Below are positions 1 through 6,449 of a stretch of 6,509 nt of DNA, in pieces. Where the stretch lies: the NCBI GenBank assembly GCA_003512585.1, contig DOQE01000109.1:1-6509 (forward strand), read 5' to 3'. Under the pieces are notes generated by a model. It did not search any database. It had not been told where the DNA came from and saw nothing but the letters and a program-made list of their open reading frames with translations. The first letter of the stretch is position 1, and every line of letters begins with the position of its first letter. The stretch is from Bacillota bacterium (GTDB lineage Bacteria > Bacillota_I > Bacilli_A > RFN20 > CAG-826). A program made the position numbers and the translations under genes.

Positions 1-1
1 G

Positions 2-967
2 GTTAGCCATGGAGCCAAGTCGGCGGAAGATTCATTCGGTTTGACTGCTTTATGCTCGATAGGCCCAATTTTATTTGTGGTTATTATTGCTTCCATAATG
101 AAAGCAACGGGTCAAGAACTTCCTTCAATAGCCGATTATAAAAATCCACTTGATTCTTTGGTTGAAGACATTGGTGCTAATTTTGCCCATTCTTTGCTTT
201 CTTGTTTAAAAAGTGTCGCCATATCTGTTTTGCCGATTTTAGCTTTCTTTTTAATCTATGAATTTATTTTCATCAAGCTTCCATGGAAAACGGTAGTTAG
301 AATCATCCTGGGTATGATGATTGTATATGTAGGCTTGGTAATGTTTTTATCAGCGGTAGAATCAGGCTTCATGCCTATTGCCTCTAAGGTTGGGCAAACC
401 TTGGGCCATAGAAGTGATTTTTTACCATTTGCTTTGATCCTGGGTGCTTTGTTTGGCTTATTTGGCGTTTTGGCCGAACCAGCTGTTCATGTTCTTGTTC
501 AACAAGTCCAGGATTTAAGCGAAGGGACAATAAAAAAGAAGACAATGTTAATTGTTTTATCTTTATCCATCGGCACCGCTGTCTGTATGCAAATAATTCG
601 TGCTTATTTTCAATTTGACATTATGTATTACATAATTCCCGGATATATTATTGCCTTTGTTTTGTCATTTTTGGTTCCAAAAATATATACAGCCATGGCT
701 TTTGATTCAGGAGGAGTTGCTTCTGGGCCAATGACTTCTACCTTTATCTTGCCTTTTTGCATTGGCTTCGCTTACGCTAGAGGCGAGGATGTCTATTTAT
801 ATGGATTTGGATTAGTCGCCATGGTCGCCATGATGCCTCTTATAGTTGTTCAAGGGCTTGGTTTATATAGCAAGATTAAAACTAATGCCATATATCGTAA
901 AACCAGGAAACGCCTTGTTGAGGAAAATGATGATCAAGTTATTCATTTCGAAGAGGAGGTTGCCTGA
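2..967 (+). CDS. DUF1538-family multi-pass membrane protein, C-terminal part (5' end outside window)
   Basis: Seen: the reading frame is open from base 2, so the TTG at 41 is an internal leucine and not the start. The first residues (SHGAKSAEDSFGLTALCSIGPIL) close one DUF1538 repeat. Counting from that TTG, a second, complete repeat runs from about residue 46 to 275. It has several hydrophobic helices, the family-typical AEPAVHVL segment (145-152) and FDSGGVASGPM (221-231). Its end, GFGLVAMVAMMPLIVV, mirrors the DSFGL...GPI end of repeat 1. The last 30 residues are charged and probably cytosolic. Family knowledge, from memory: DUF1538 (UmpA/UmpB) proteins have been reported as Na+(K+)/H+ antiporters and often sit beside PII-like genes. 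Inferred: a fused two-repeat inner-membrane cation transporter controlled by the two PII-like proteins downstream. The stop codon overlaps the next start by one base (TGATG). Family is certain; transported ion is not. Confidence 0.88.
   Translation, partial: VSHGAKSAEDSFGLTALCSIGPILFVVIIASIMKATGQELPSIADYKNPLDSLVEDIGANFAHSLLSCLKSVAISVLPILAFFLIYEFIFIKLPWKTVVRIILGMMIVYVGLVMFLSAVESGFMPIASKVGQTLGHRSDFLPFALILGALFGLFGVLAEPAVHVLVQQVQDLSEGTIKKKTMLIVLSLSIGTAVCMQIIRAYFQFDIMYYIIPGYIIAFVLSFLVPKIYTAMAFDSGGVASGPMTSTFILPFCIGFAYARGEDVYLYGFGLVAMVAMMPLIVVQGLGLYSKIKTNAIYRKTRKRLVEENDDQVIHFEEEVA
952..959 (+). promoter_or_regulatory. Strong ribosome binding site for first PII-like gene
   Basis: AGAGGAGG lies 7 nt before the ATG at 967, inside the last codons of the DUF1538 gene. 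It fixes that start and is the best Shine-Dalgarno match in the plus-strand cluster. This suggests the PII-like protein is made efficiently and not only by read-through coupling from the transporter gene. Confidence 0.75.
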
Positions 968-1431
968 TGGGAAAAGACTTTGTTCCTTATGAGAAAACCC
1001 ATAAATTACAACGCCTACTTTTTGTTACGGTAGTTGTTCGAGATGGCCAAAGAGATGCAATAAATGCCATTCTATTTGACAATGAGGCTTTTTTCTGTGC
1101 TTCATTTCATGGGCGTGGAACGGCTCCTAGCACCATTATTGAAGTCATGGGCATAGGAGAACTTAAAAAAGATGTAATAATGTCCGTAGTCAAAGAAGAA
1201 AGATGGCCGCTTTTAAAAAAAGATTTAGAAAAAAGATTTGGCGTCTCCTCTTTATCTAAAGGCATTGCCTATGTTTGCCCCGTTGATTCGGTTATGGGGG
1301 TATCGATATATAAAATGCTTTCCAATACTCAATTTAGTGAAAAATTATCTTTAAAAGAGAGAATTGAAAGCAAGATTGAGGAAAAGAATGAGAATAAAGT
1401 AGAAAAGGAAGAAAAAAATGAACAATTATGA
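967..1431 (+). CDS. PII-like signalling protein (first of a tandem pair) with charged C-terminal extension
   Basis: 154 residues. The core (about 14-115) has the PII/ferredoxin-like layout: a first strand (QRLLFVTVVV), a T-loop region with HGRGTA (48-53), then EVMGIGELKKDVIMSVV. A late segment, KGIAYVCPVDSVMGV (98-112), occupies the place of the nucleotide-binding B-loop and last strand of GlnB. The tyrosine that GlnB uridylylates (in RGAEY) is absent, so classical uridylylation is not expected. Residues from about 120 to 154 form a Lys/Glu-rich tail that canonical 112-residue PII proteins lack, perhaps a coiled coil or a disordered contact region. The gene overlaps DUF1538 by one base and the next PII-like gene by 14. 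PII proteins are trimers that bind ATP/ADP or other small ligands and dock on membrane transporters. Inferred role: cytosolic regulator of the upstream transporter. The ligand is unknown. Confidence 0.82.
   Translation: MGKDFVPYEKTHKLQRLLFVTVVVRDGQRDAINAILFDNEAFFCASFHGRGTAPSTIIEVMGIGELKKDVIMSVVKEERWPLLKKDLEKRFGVSSLSKGIAYVCPVDSVMGVSIYKMLSNTQFSEKLSLKERIESKIEEKNENKVEKEEKNEQL
1405..1411 (+). promoter_or_regulatory. Ribosome binding site for second PII-like gene
   Basis: AAGGAAG sits 6 nt before the ATG at 1418, within the Lys/Glu-rich tail codons of the preceding gene. It supports ATG 1418 as the start and hence the 14-nt overlap between the two PII-like genes. Confidence 0.6.
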
Positions 1432-1747
1432 ATTAGTTATATGCATTGTTAATCACGGCTTCACCGACTTGGTTATGACTTCCGCTAGAGATGCAGGGGC
1501 TAGGGGCGGAACGGTTTTTACGGCTAGAGGAACCGGCAACAAAGATATGGAACAACTATTCGGTGTTACTATAACCCCTGAAAAAGAAGTTGTTTTGATT
1601 TTGGTTCCTTCTTCAATTAGGGATGCTGTTTTGTTGTCTGTTAATAAAGGGGCTGGCATGGATACGAAAGGGCAAGGGATTGCTTTTGCCGTGCCTGTAA
1701 AAGATGTTGTTGGAATTGGCGAAGAAAAAAAGAAAGAAATAGAATGA
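1418..1747 (+). CDS. PII-like signalling protein (second of a tandem pair), compact form
   Basis: 109 residues, close to the usual PII length. It opens with a short strand and helix (YELVICIVNHGFTDLVM). A T-loop region containing TARGTGNKDM (35-44) is followed by EKEVVLILVPSSIRDAVLLSV, the second beta-alpha unit. The stretch KGQGIAFAVPVKDVVGI (84-100) resembles the B-loop and following strand of GlnB (GDGKIFV). As in its neighbour, the modifiable T-loop tyrosine is missing. Shared patterns with the upstream protein (RGT, GIA[FY]...PV..V.G[VI]) show the two are diverged paralogues, but they differ too much to be a recent duplication. The pair probably forms separate or mixed trimers acting on the DUF1538 transporter; that is inference. 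The start is fixed by the Shine-Dalgarno site at 1405-1411. The stop lies 4 nt before yfhO. Confidence 0.8.
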   Translation: MNNYELVICIVNHGFTDLVMTSARDAGARGGTVFTARGTGNKDMEQLFGVTITPEKEVVLILVPSSIRDAVLLSVNKGAGMDTKGQGIAFAVPVKDVVGIGEEKKKEIE

Positions 1748-1751
1748 TTTT

Positions 1752-4700
1752 ATGTCAACTAGTTTGGCCTCCTACCGACAAAAAAAGTATGCTTTAAAAG
1801 CACTGATAAAGGAAAAATGTGCATTTTTATTTAACCCATGGAGTGATTTTTATTTTGGCCTTGCTTTGATTGTTATAGGTTTTGCTTGGTGTGGGTATGG
1901 CCTTGCTTCTAATAGTTTTACTAGCGCCTTTAACTGGGATTATTCACATCAATATTTGCCATTTGCTTACGATTATGTTTCTTCTTGGCGTACTTTTTTT
2001 GCAACAGGTGAATTTCCATTATACGATTCAATTTTATTTTTAGGTGGAGATAATATTGGATCGAATACTTATTATGGCTTGTTCGATCCTTTTGTTATTG
2101 TTATGTCTATTTTTCCTTCTTCTTGGATTCCTTTTCTTTATGCGATGTCGACAATAATAAAGATCACTTTAACTGCTTTTTTTGCTAAAAGTTATCTTTC
2201 TTATATGCATATAAGCAAAGGGGCGTCTAGGTTTGGAAGCTTAGCCATTGCTTTTTCCGGATATTTAAATTTTATGGTGGGTTTTCCTACCTTTGTTTCC
2301 GCTATAACATATGTTCCTTTGATTTTACTAGGGATTGAAAAGACTATTAGGGAATGCAAAATTGGAAATTTAGTCTTCGGATTGTTTTTATTAGAATTGT
2401 CTTGTTTTCTATTGCTTGTACCAATGTGCATTTTTGGGGTAATTTACGCTTTGTGGCGTTATTTCCAAACTATAAAAGATAGAGATGCTTTATTTTCTAC
2501 AAAGGTTATTCTTTTGGGAATATGCGGCTTTGCTTTAGGAATTTTATTAGGCTCATTTGCCTTATTTCCTTCGTTAAGGCAAAGCGGTTTATCAGGAAGA
2601 ACATCTTCCATTGGGAGTGCGTATTTTAATTCATTAAAAACGGCTTTATTTGGGAAAGATTCTTTTGCTTTTTTCTCTCTTCTGTTCGAAGAGGTAGGAG
2701 ATAATCCTGGTAGAGAATTAATGGGGTTAGTTTCCTTCTTTTTTCCGACTGGCGGCTTTCAAACTTTGCCATTAATTGTTGGCTCTAGTTCCACTTATGA
2801 TGCTTGGACGGCTTCGATATTTTGCTACACGCCTTTTATATTTTTGTTCTTTTCCTCTCTACTTATATCCATAAAAGAGAAAAGATTCGACCATATTATT
2901 GCGATTTCATTTTGCCTTTTTCTTTTGTTTACGACTTTTGCTTATTATTTTTTCTTTGGCTTTAGTGGGAATGGATACGGTCGCTGGTTTTTTGTCTTGA
3001 TTCTTCCCATTGTTTATTACGGCTGCAGAGCTTTTGATAAAAGAAAAGAATATCCTTCATTATTGTTTTTAGCAGGCTCTATCCTTGCCTTTATAGGAAC
3101 ACTTCTATCTTATTTAGCCATTTTCATCCTTCTTGAAGGAAAAACAATAGAACGTATTAATGGCATGACTTATTTTATAAGCTCATACAAACTTCCTACT
3201 GATTTATGGAATGATTTGTCTAGGCAATGGTATTTATATTATCAGCTCGCATTAATTGCTATTGAGACGTTTATCTTTATTCTTGGGCAAAAGAAGAAAT
3301 GGTTGCCTCATACTTTATTTATTTTTATTGCTATTGAAGCTGTGGTTATGGGAAATACCGCTTATGCCTATGTTGGACTCTGGTCTATTGAAAATACTTA
3401 TATGGGAGGAGAAACTTCCCTTAATACCAATAGGGAAATGGCAAATTCCATCAAAGAAAATGATAATTCCTTTTATAGGGCTTATTTTGACGCTAGCGGG
3501 GGCAGTGAAAATTATCAGTATGCAGTTGGGCTACCAGAGTCTAGTTCATTCCATTCTCTTCTTAATTTTGAAGTGAATGATTTTGCAATCATGAATGGAT
3601 TTAAAAGTGCATCAAGTGAAAAAGAAACTTATAATGGCGAAAAATTTGTCGATACAGGTTGGAGCGGTTCTTATAGAAATAAAAGATGGGGTGTCGATTC
3701 TACTTTAGGCTTTAGATATTATGTAATTAGTAATCAAAGCGGCTATCCTTGGATTGGAGAAAATGTTCCTTTCGGGGCCGTTGAGATACCTTCTTATTCA
3801 AAAAATAGAGATATGTATAGGGTATATAGGGTAAATGAGGATTATTTACCTAGCCTTGGCCATTCCATAAATAAAGATATGATTTATCGCTTTAAAGTGG
3901 AGAAACAATATCAAAAAACTAATTTTTATGGATCATCTATTTCGAGTCGCGAGTCTTTCTTACACCAATACGAAGTATCTCAAATCGAACAAATGGGTGC
4001 TATTTTTGAAGAAGATGCAGTTTTGCCAAGGGGATTTAATGAAAAAGACTATAAATGGATTTCTTCTTCTTCTATTCTTTCTTCTACTTACGGAGTAGAC
4101 GTGTTCAATAATGGAAATGTAAGAATTGATAGATATATCGGTAATGAGGGTGATTCTTTGCTTCCAAATAAATCATCAAGTTATTCTAATGAAGGCGTTA
4201 ATTACTTTTTTAATAATAACTACGGAACGGAACGCATGTATTCAAATGAAGAAATTGTTGCCGGAAAAGACCATGTGGTAATTTCTAAGTCTGATAATAG
4301 TTACTTTACTTCTAGTTATGATGGAGGGTATATTGAATTTAAATACTATAATTCCGCCTATAGCTCTCTAGATTCAAGTTTTTATAATTTCATGCCGCAG
4401 GTCATGGTTTTTGGCGACAAGAAAGACGAGAATGGGAACATAATTGAAAATCAGCTGCTTTGTTACGACTATGCAGGAATGAAGAACATAGCGGGTATTA
4501 AGAAAAATAATTGGTCCAATTCTACGATTGGTCTTTATGCTAAGGGTGGCAAAGTCAAAAATATCGTTCTATATTGGCCTAAATACGGGAATAGTTTTAC
4601 TCATAAACATAAAGTGGCTTTATCAACAATTAATTTTGTTGTTGAAGATTATTCGCTTATGCAAAATAAGATTTCCATGCTTAAAGAAGGCTCTTTGCTT

Positions 4701-5066
4701 AATGTAAAAAAGAGTGTTAATTCCTATTCTTTTTCTTCTAATTATGATGAAGATCAAATTGTGGTAACTCAACTTGGCTTTGATAAGGGGTGGAGTGTTA
4801 AAGCCAAATTAGAAGATGGAAACTATGCAGATTGTCAAACTTATAAACTCGATGGAGGGCTCTTTGGCTTTTTTGCCCCTAAGGGAAATAATACTTATAT
4901 AATGCAATATAAAACAATAAATGCTGATCTAGGTTTATATTTGGGATTGGTTAGTTTAATTATTTATATTTCTTATGCAACTTATTGCCATTATGAAAAG
5001 AAGAAAAAGCATATGGAATTTAGCGTTTTTTCGAATATGGTTTATTTTACGAATGAATTAATGTAG
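1752..5066 (+). CDS. yfhO: YfhO-family polytopic membrane protein (GT-C-like glycosyltransferase)
   Basis: 1104 residues. A first membrane helix (about 34-52) is followed by a loop with NWDYSHQYLPF. The Asp at 63 is where GT-C enzymes carry their catalytic or metal-binding acid. Then come GDNIGSNTYYGLFDPF (99-114), typical of YfhO, and about ten further hydrophobic segments up to about residue 535, including GYGRWFF (408-414). Residues 541-1055 form a large hydrophilic, Ser/Tyr/Asn-rich region, presumably outside the cell. A final helix (about 1060-1076) precedes a Lys-rich cytosolic end. Known of the family: Bacillus YfhO works with the GT2 enzyme CsbB to glycosylate lipoteichoic acid from undecaprenyl-phosphate sugars. 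No such partner lies in this window, so substrate and polymer are unknown. ATG 1752 follows the previous stop by 4 nt with no convincing Shine-Dalgarno site, suggesting translational coupling. The last 25 nt overlap the end of rsmI on the other strand. Confidence 0.85.
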   Translation: MSTSLASYRQKKYALKALIKEKCAFLFNPWSDFYFGLALIVIGFAWCGYGLASNSFTSAFNWDYSHQYLPFAYDYVSSWRTFFATGEFPLYDSILFLGGDNIGSNTYYGLFDPFVIVMSIFPSSWIPFLYAMSTIIKITLTAFFAKSYLSYMHISKGASRFGSLAIAFSGYLNFMVGFPTFVSAITYVPLILLGIEKTIRECKIGNLVFGLFLLELSCFLLLVPMCIFGVIYALWRYFQTIKDRDALFSTKVILLGICGFALGILLGSFALFPSLRQSGLSGRTSSIGSAYFNSLKTALFGKDSFAFFSLLFEEVGDNPGRELMGLVSFFFPTGGFQTLPLIVGSSSTYDAWTASIFCYTPFIFLFFSSLLISIKEKRFDHIIAISFCLFLLFTTFAYYFFFGFSGNGYGRWFFVLILPIVYYGCRAFDKRKEYPSLLFLAGSILAFIGTLLSYLAIFILLEGKTIERINGMTYFISSYKLPTDLWNDLSRQWYLYYQLALIAIETFIFILGQKKKWLPHTLFIFIAIEAVVMGNTAYAYVGLWSIENTYMGGETSLNTNREMANSIKENDNSFYRAYFDASGGSENYQYAVGLPESSSFHSLLNFEVNDFAIMNGFKSASSEKETYNGEKFVDTGWSGSYRNKRWGVDSTLGFRYYVISNQSGYPWIGENVPFGAVEIPSYSKNRDMYRVYRVNEDYLPSLGHSINKDMIYRFKVEKQYQKTNFYGSSISSRESFLHQYEVSQIEQMGAIFEEDAVLPRGFNEKDYKWISSSSILSSTYGVDVFNNGNVRIDRYIGNEGDSLLPNKSSSYSNEGVNYFFNNNYGTERMYSNEEIVAGKDHVVISKSDNSYFTSSYDGGYIEFKYYNSAYSSLDSSFYNFMPQVMVFGDKKDENGNIIENQLLCYDYAGMKNIAGIKKNNWSNSTIGLYAKGGKVKNIVLYWPKYGNSFTHKHKVALSTINFVVEDYSLMQNKISMLKEGSLLNVKKSVNSYSFSSNYDEDQIVVTQLGFDKGWSVKAKLEDGNYADCQTYKLDGGLFGFFAPKGNNTYIMQYKTINADLGLYLGLVSLIIYISYATYCHYEKKKKHMEFSVFSNMVYFTNELM

Positions 5067-5899
5067 ATATCGTAAACTCTATTCTTTTTTATTTTCAAGG
5101 AAGCAGAAACCAAAGCAACGGCTTCTTTGCCGGTTTTGCCAAATTCCAATTGATCTTTTAAAGCCAAGGCTATCTGGTTATCACTTACGGTAGCCTCTTT
5201 TTCTTGGTTTCCTTCTACTACTATAACCATTTCGCCTTTTAAAGTAGTTTCATCTAGCAAAGAGAGTTCGAATAAATCTCCTCTTATGAATTCTTCGTGG
5301 GTTTTGGTTAACTCCCTTGCTATGACGGCTTTTCTATTTCCAAAAATAGAAGATAAAGCAATTAATGTTTTGCTTATGCGATGAGGCGATTCATAAAAAA
5401 TTAACGTTTCTTTTTTCTTAGCTAAGCCACTTAGTTCTCCGTTTCTTTCGCTTTCCTTTGGGGATAAAAAACCATGAAAATAAAAATGCGTTGAGTCTAA
5501 TCCTGAACAAACAAGGGCATTTATCGCCGCGTTTGGACCCGATGTAACCGATACTTTTATCCCGTTTTCTAGACAATTTTTAACTAACCTAGATCCTGGG
5601 TCGGATATGGCTGGATAACCGGCATCAGACATATATGCAATCTTTTTGCCTTCTTTTAATAGCTTAATTATTTTGCTTGAGGCTTCTTCTTCATTATGTT
5701 CTCTACATGAAATAAAAGGTTTGCTAATTTTAAAATAAGACATAAGCGAACCTGAATTTCGTGTATCTTCTGACGCTATATAATCAACTTCCTTCAAAAT
5801 TGAAATAGCCCTTGGATTCATTTCTTCTAAGTTACCAATTGGGGTGGCAATTAGATATAGAAGAGGTGAATTATTCGCAAAATTTAATTCTCTATCCAT
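5042..5899 (-). CDS. rsmI: 16S rRNA (cytidine(1402)-2'-O)-methyltransferase RsmI
   Basis: 285 residues, the usual RsmI size. It transfers a methyl group from S-adenosylmethionine to the 2'-hydroxyl of C1402 in the ribosomal decoding centre. The tetrapyrrole-methylase fold motifs occur in order: LYLIATPIGNL (14-24), SEDTR (43-47), SDAGYPAISDPG (91-102), the glycine loop TSGPNAA (119-125), GFLSPK (143-148), FYESPHR (168-174) and RELTKTHEE (195-203). GEMVIVVEG (222-230) is next, and the usual small helical C-terminal domain (GKTGKEA...KKNRVYDIY) closes the protein. No key motif is missing. The ATG at 5899 overlaps the end of ricT by 8 nt and has an AGGAA site 8 nt upstream. It leaves about 12 extra residues before the first motif, normal for the family. 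The 3' end overlaps yfhO tail to tail. Confidence 0.96.
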   Translation of the reverse strand: MDRELNFANNSPLLYLIATPIGNLEEMNPRAISILKEVDYIASEDTRNSGSLMSYFKISKPFISCREHNEEEASSKIIKLLKEGKKIAYMSDAGYPAISDPGSRLVKNCLENGIKVSVTSGPNAAINALVCSGLDSTHFYFHGFLSPKESERNGELSGLAKKKETLIFYESPHRISKTLIALSSIFGNRKAVIARELTKTHEEFIRGDLFELSLLDETTLKGEMVIVVEGNQEKEATVSDNQIALALKDQLEFGKTGKEAVALVSASLKIKKNRVYDIYINSFVK

Positions 5900-6449
5900 T
5901 GGTTTTATTCCTGTTAAATTTGTGCTTATGTTTGTTGTTTCTATTGTAATTTTCCTTTTTTGAAGAGCTATTTGCGGGCTTATTGTTGTTTTGGTTTGAT
6001 TTTTGCATCTTATTATTCTTTTCTATTGAGTTGTATTTGCCCTTATCGTTTTTATCAGGATGCAATCCCATATAAGAGTTTTCTTTCACATTTGTAGAAG
6101 TAATTTTAAAATCGGGAAGTCTATATTCTTTTTCTAGTGTTATTTCTTTTTTCTTATAAGTTCCATTTAACATGGCTTTTATATCTTCTAATGGAAAAGT
6201 CTTATAGTCATCTTTGGCTTGGTTAGCCAGACGGACTGTTCTAGAAATTATATTAAAGGCATCGACAAAATAGTCCCCTTCTTCTAAATGAATAAGCGTT
6301 CCTAGATGAGGGAAATCTTTTTTTTCTAATGTATAGGTATCATCTTCGAATGAAAGACAACAAATCAGTTTCCCACAGGCTCCGCTTAATTTAGGGATGT
6401 TTAATGTCAGCATTTGGTTTTTGGCCTTAGCTATTGATATACCTTCAAA
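5892..6449 (-). CDS. ricT: RicT/YaaT (PSP1 domain) C-terminal part, cut off by an inverted junction
   Basis: Homologous coding starts at 6449 with FEGISIAKAKNQ and continues through LTLNIPKLSGACGKLICCL, a PSP1 hallmark with the CG...CC cysteines (residues 13, 18, 19 counted from the methionine at 6413). That methionine is internal to the domain, so it is not the true start. Upstream of 6449 the minus-strand frame loses similarity and meets a stop (TAA, 6485-6483), because the preceding part of the domain lies inverted at 6450-6509. In Bacillus, RicT joins RicA and RicF in a complex carrying Fe-S clusters that aids RNase Y-dependent RNA processing; the conserved cysteines fit that role. The last 53 residues are very polar (16 Asn, 13 Lys) and probably disordered or RNA-binding. 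The gene overlaps rsmI by 8 nt. Family assignment is firm; the break is discussed in the findings. Confidence 0.9.
   Translation of the reverse strand, partial: FEGISIAKAKNQMLTLNIPKLSGACGKLICCLSFEDDTYTLEKKDFPHLGTLIHLEEGDYFVDAFNIISRTVRLANQAKDDYKTFPLEDIKAMLNGTYKKKEITLEKEYRLPDFKITSTNVKENSYMGLHPDKNDKGKYNSIEKNNKMQKSNQNNNKPANSSSKKENYNRNNKHKHKFNRNKTNG
5908..5912 (-). promoter_or_regulatory. Ribosome binding site for rsmI
   Basis: Read on the minus strand, AGGAA lies 8 nt before the rsmI ATG (5899-5897), inside the last codons of ricT. It supports this start and indicates translation within a ricT-rsmI transcript. Confidence 0.55.

Noticed and set aside
1453..1659. Minus-strand open frame of 68 residues within the second PII-like gene.
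   Set aside because: It lies wholly inside a well-supported gene, shows no recognisable motif, and is explained as a shadow frame.
1744..1752. ATG at 1744, overlapping the PII-like stop (ATGA), as an alternative yfhO start.
   Set aside because: It is in a different frame from YfhO, so it cannot be its start. ATG 1752 is the first in-frame candidate.
2201..2431. Minus-strand open frame of 76 residues inside yfhO.
   Set aside because: It is antisense to the membrane-helix codons of YfhO, with no recognisable domain. It is a shadow of the real gene.
3256..3576. Plus-strand open frame of 106 residues, Leu-rich, inside yfhO.
   Set aside because: The hydrophobic content is an out-of-frame reading of T-rich YfhO codons. 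YfhO itself is continuous through the region, so there is no sign of a frameshift.
5046..5090. Possible terminator: TTTACGA (5046-5052) pairs with TCGTAAA (5070-5076), followed by CTTTTTT at 5084-5090.
   Set aside because: The stem has only two G-C pairs and a 17-nt loop, and the T-run starts several bases after it. It lies inside rsmI codons. This is too weak to call as an intrinsic terminator.
6411..6413. ATG on the minus strand at 6413 as the true start of a 173-residue protein.
   Set aside because: It corresponds to a conserved internal methionine of the PSP1 domain (KNQML). Similarity to RicT continues for 12 codons upstream, to the inverted junction.
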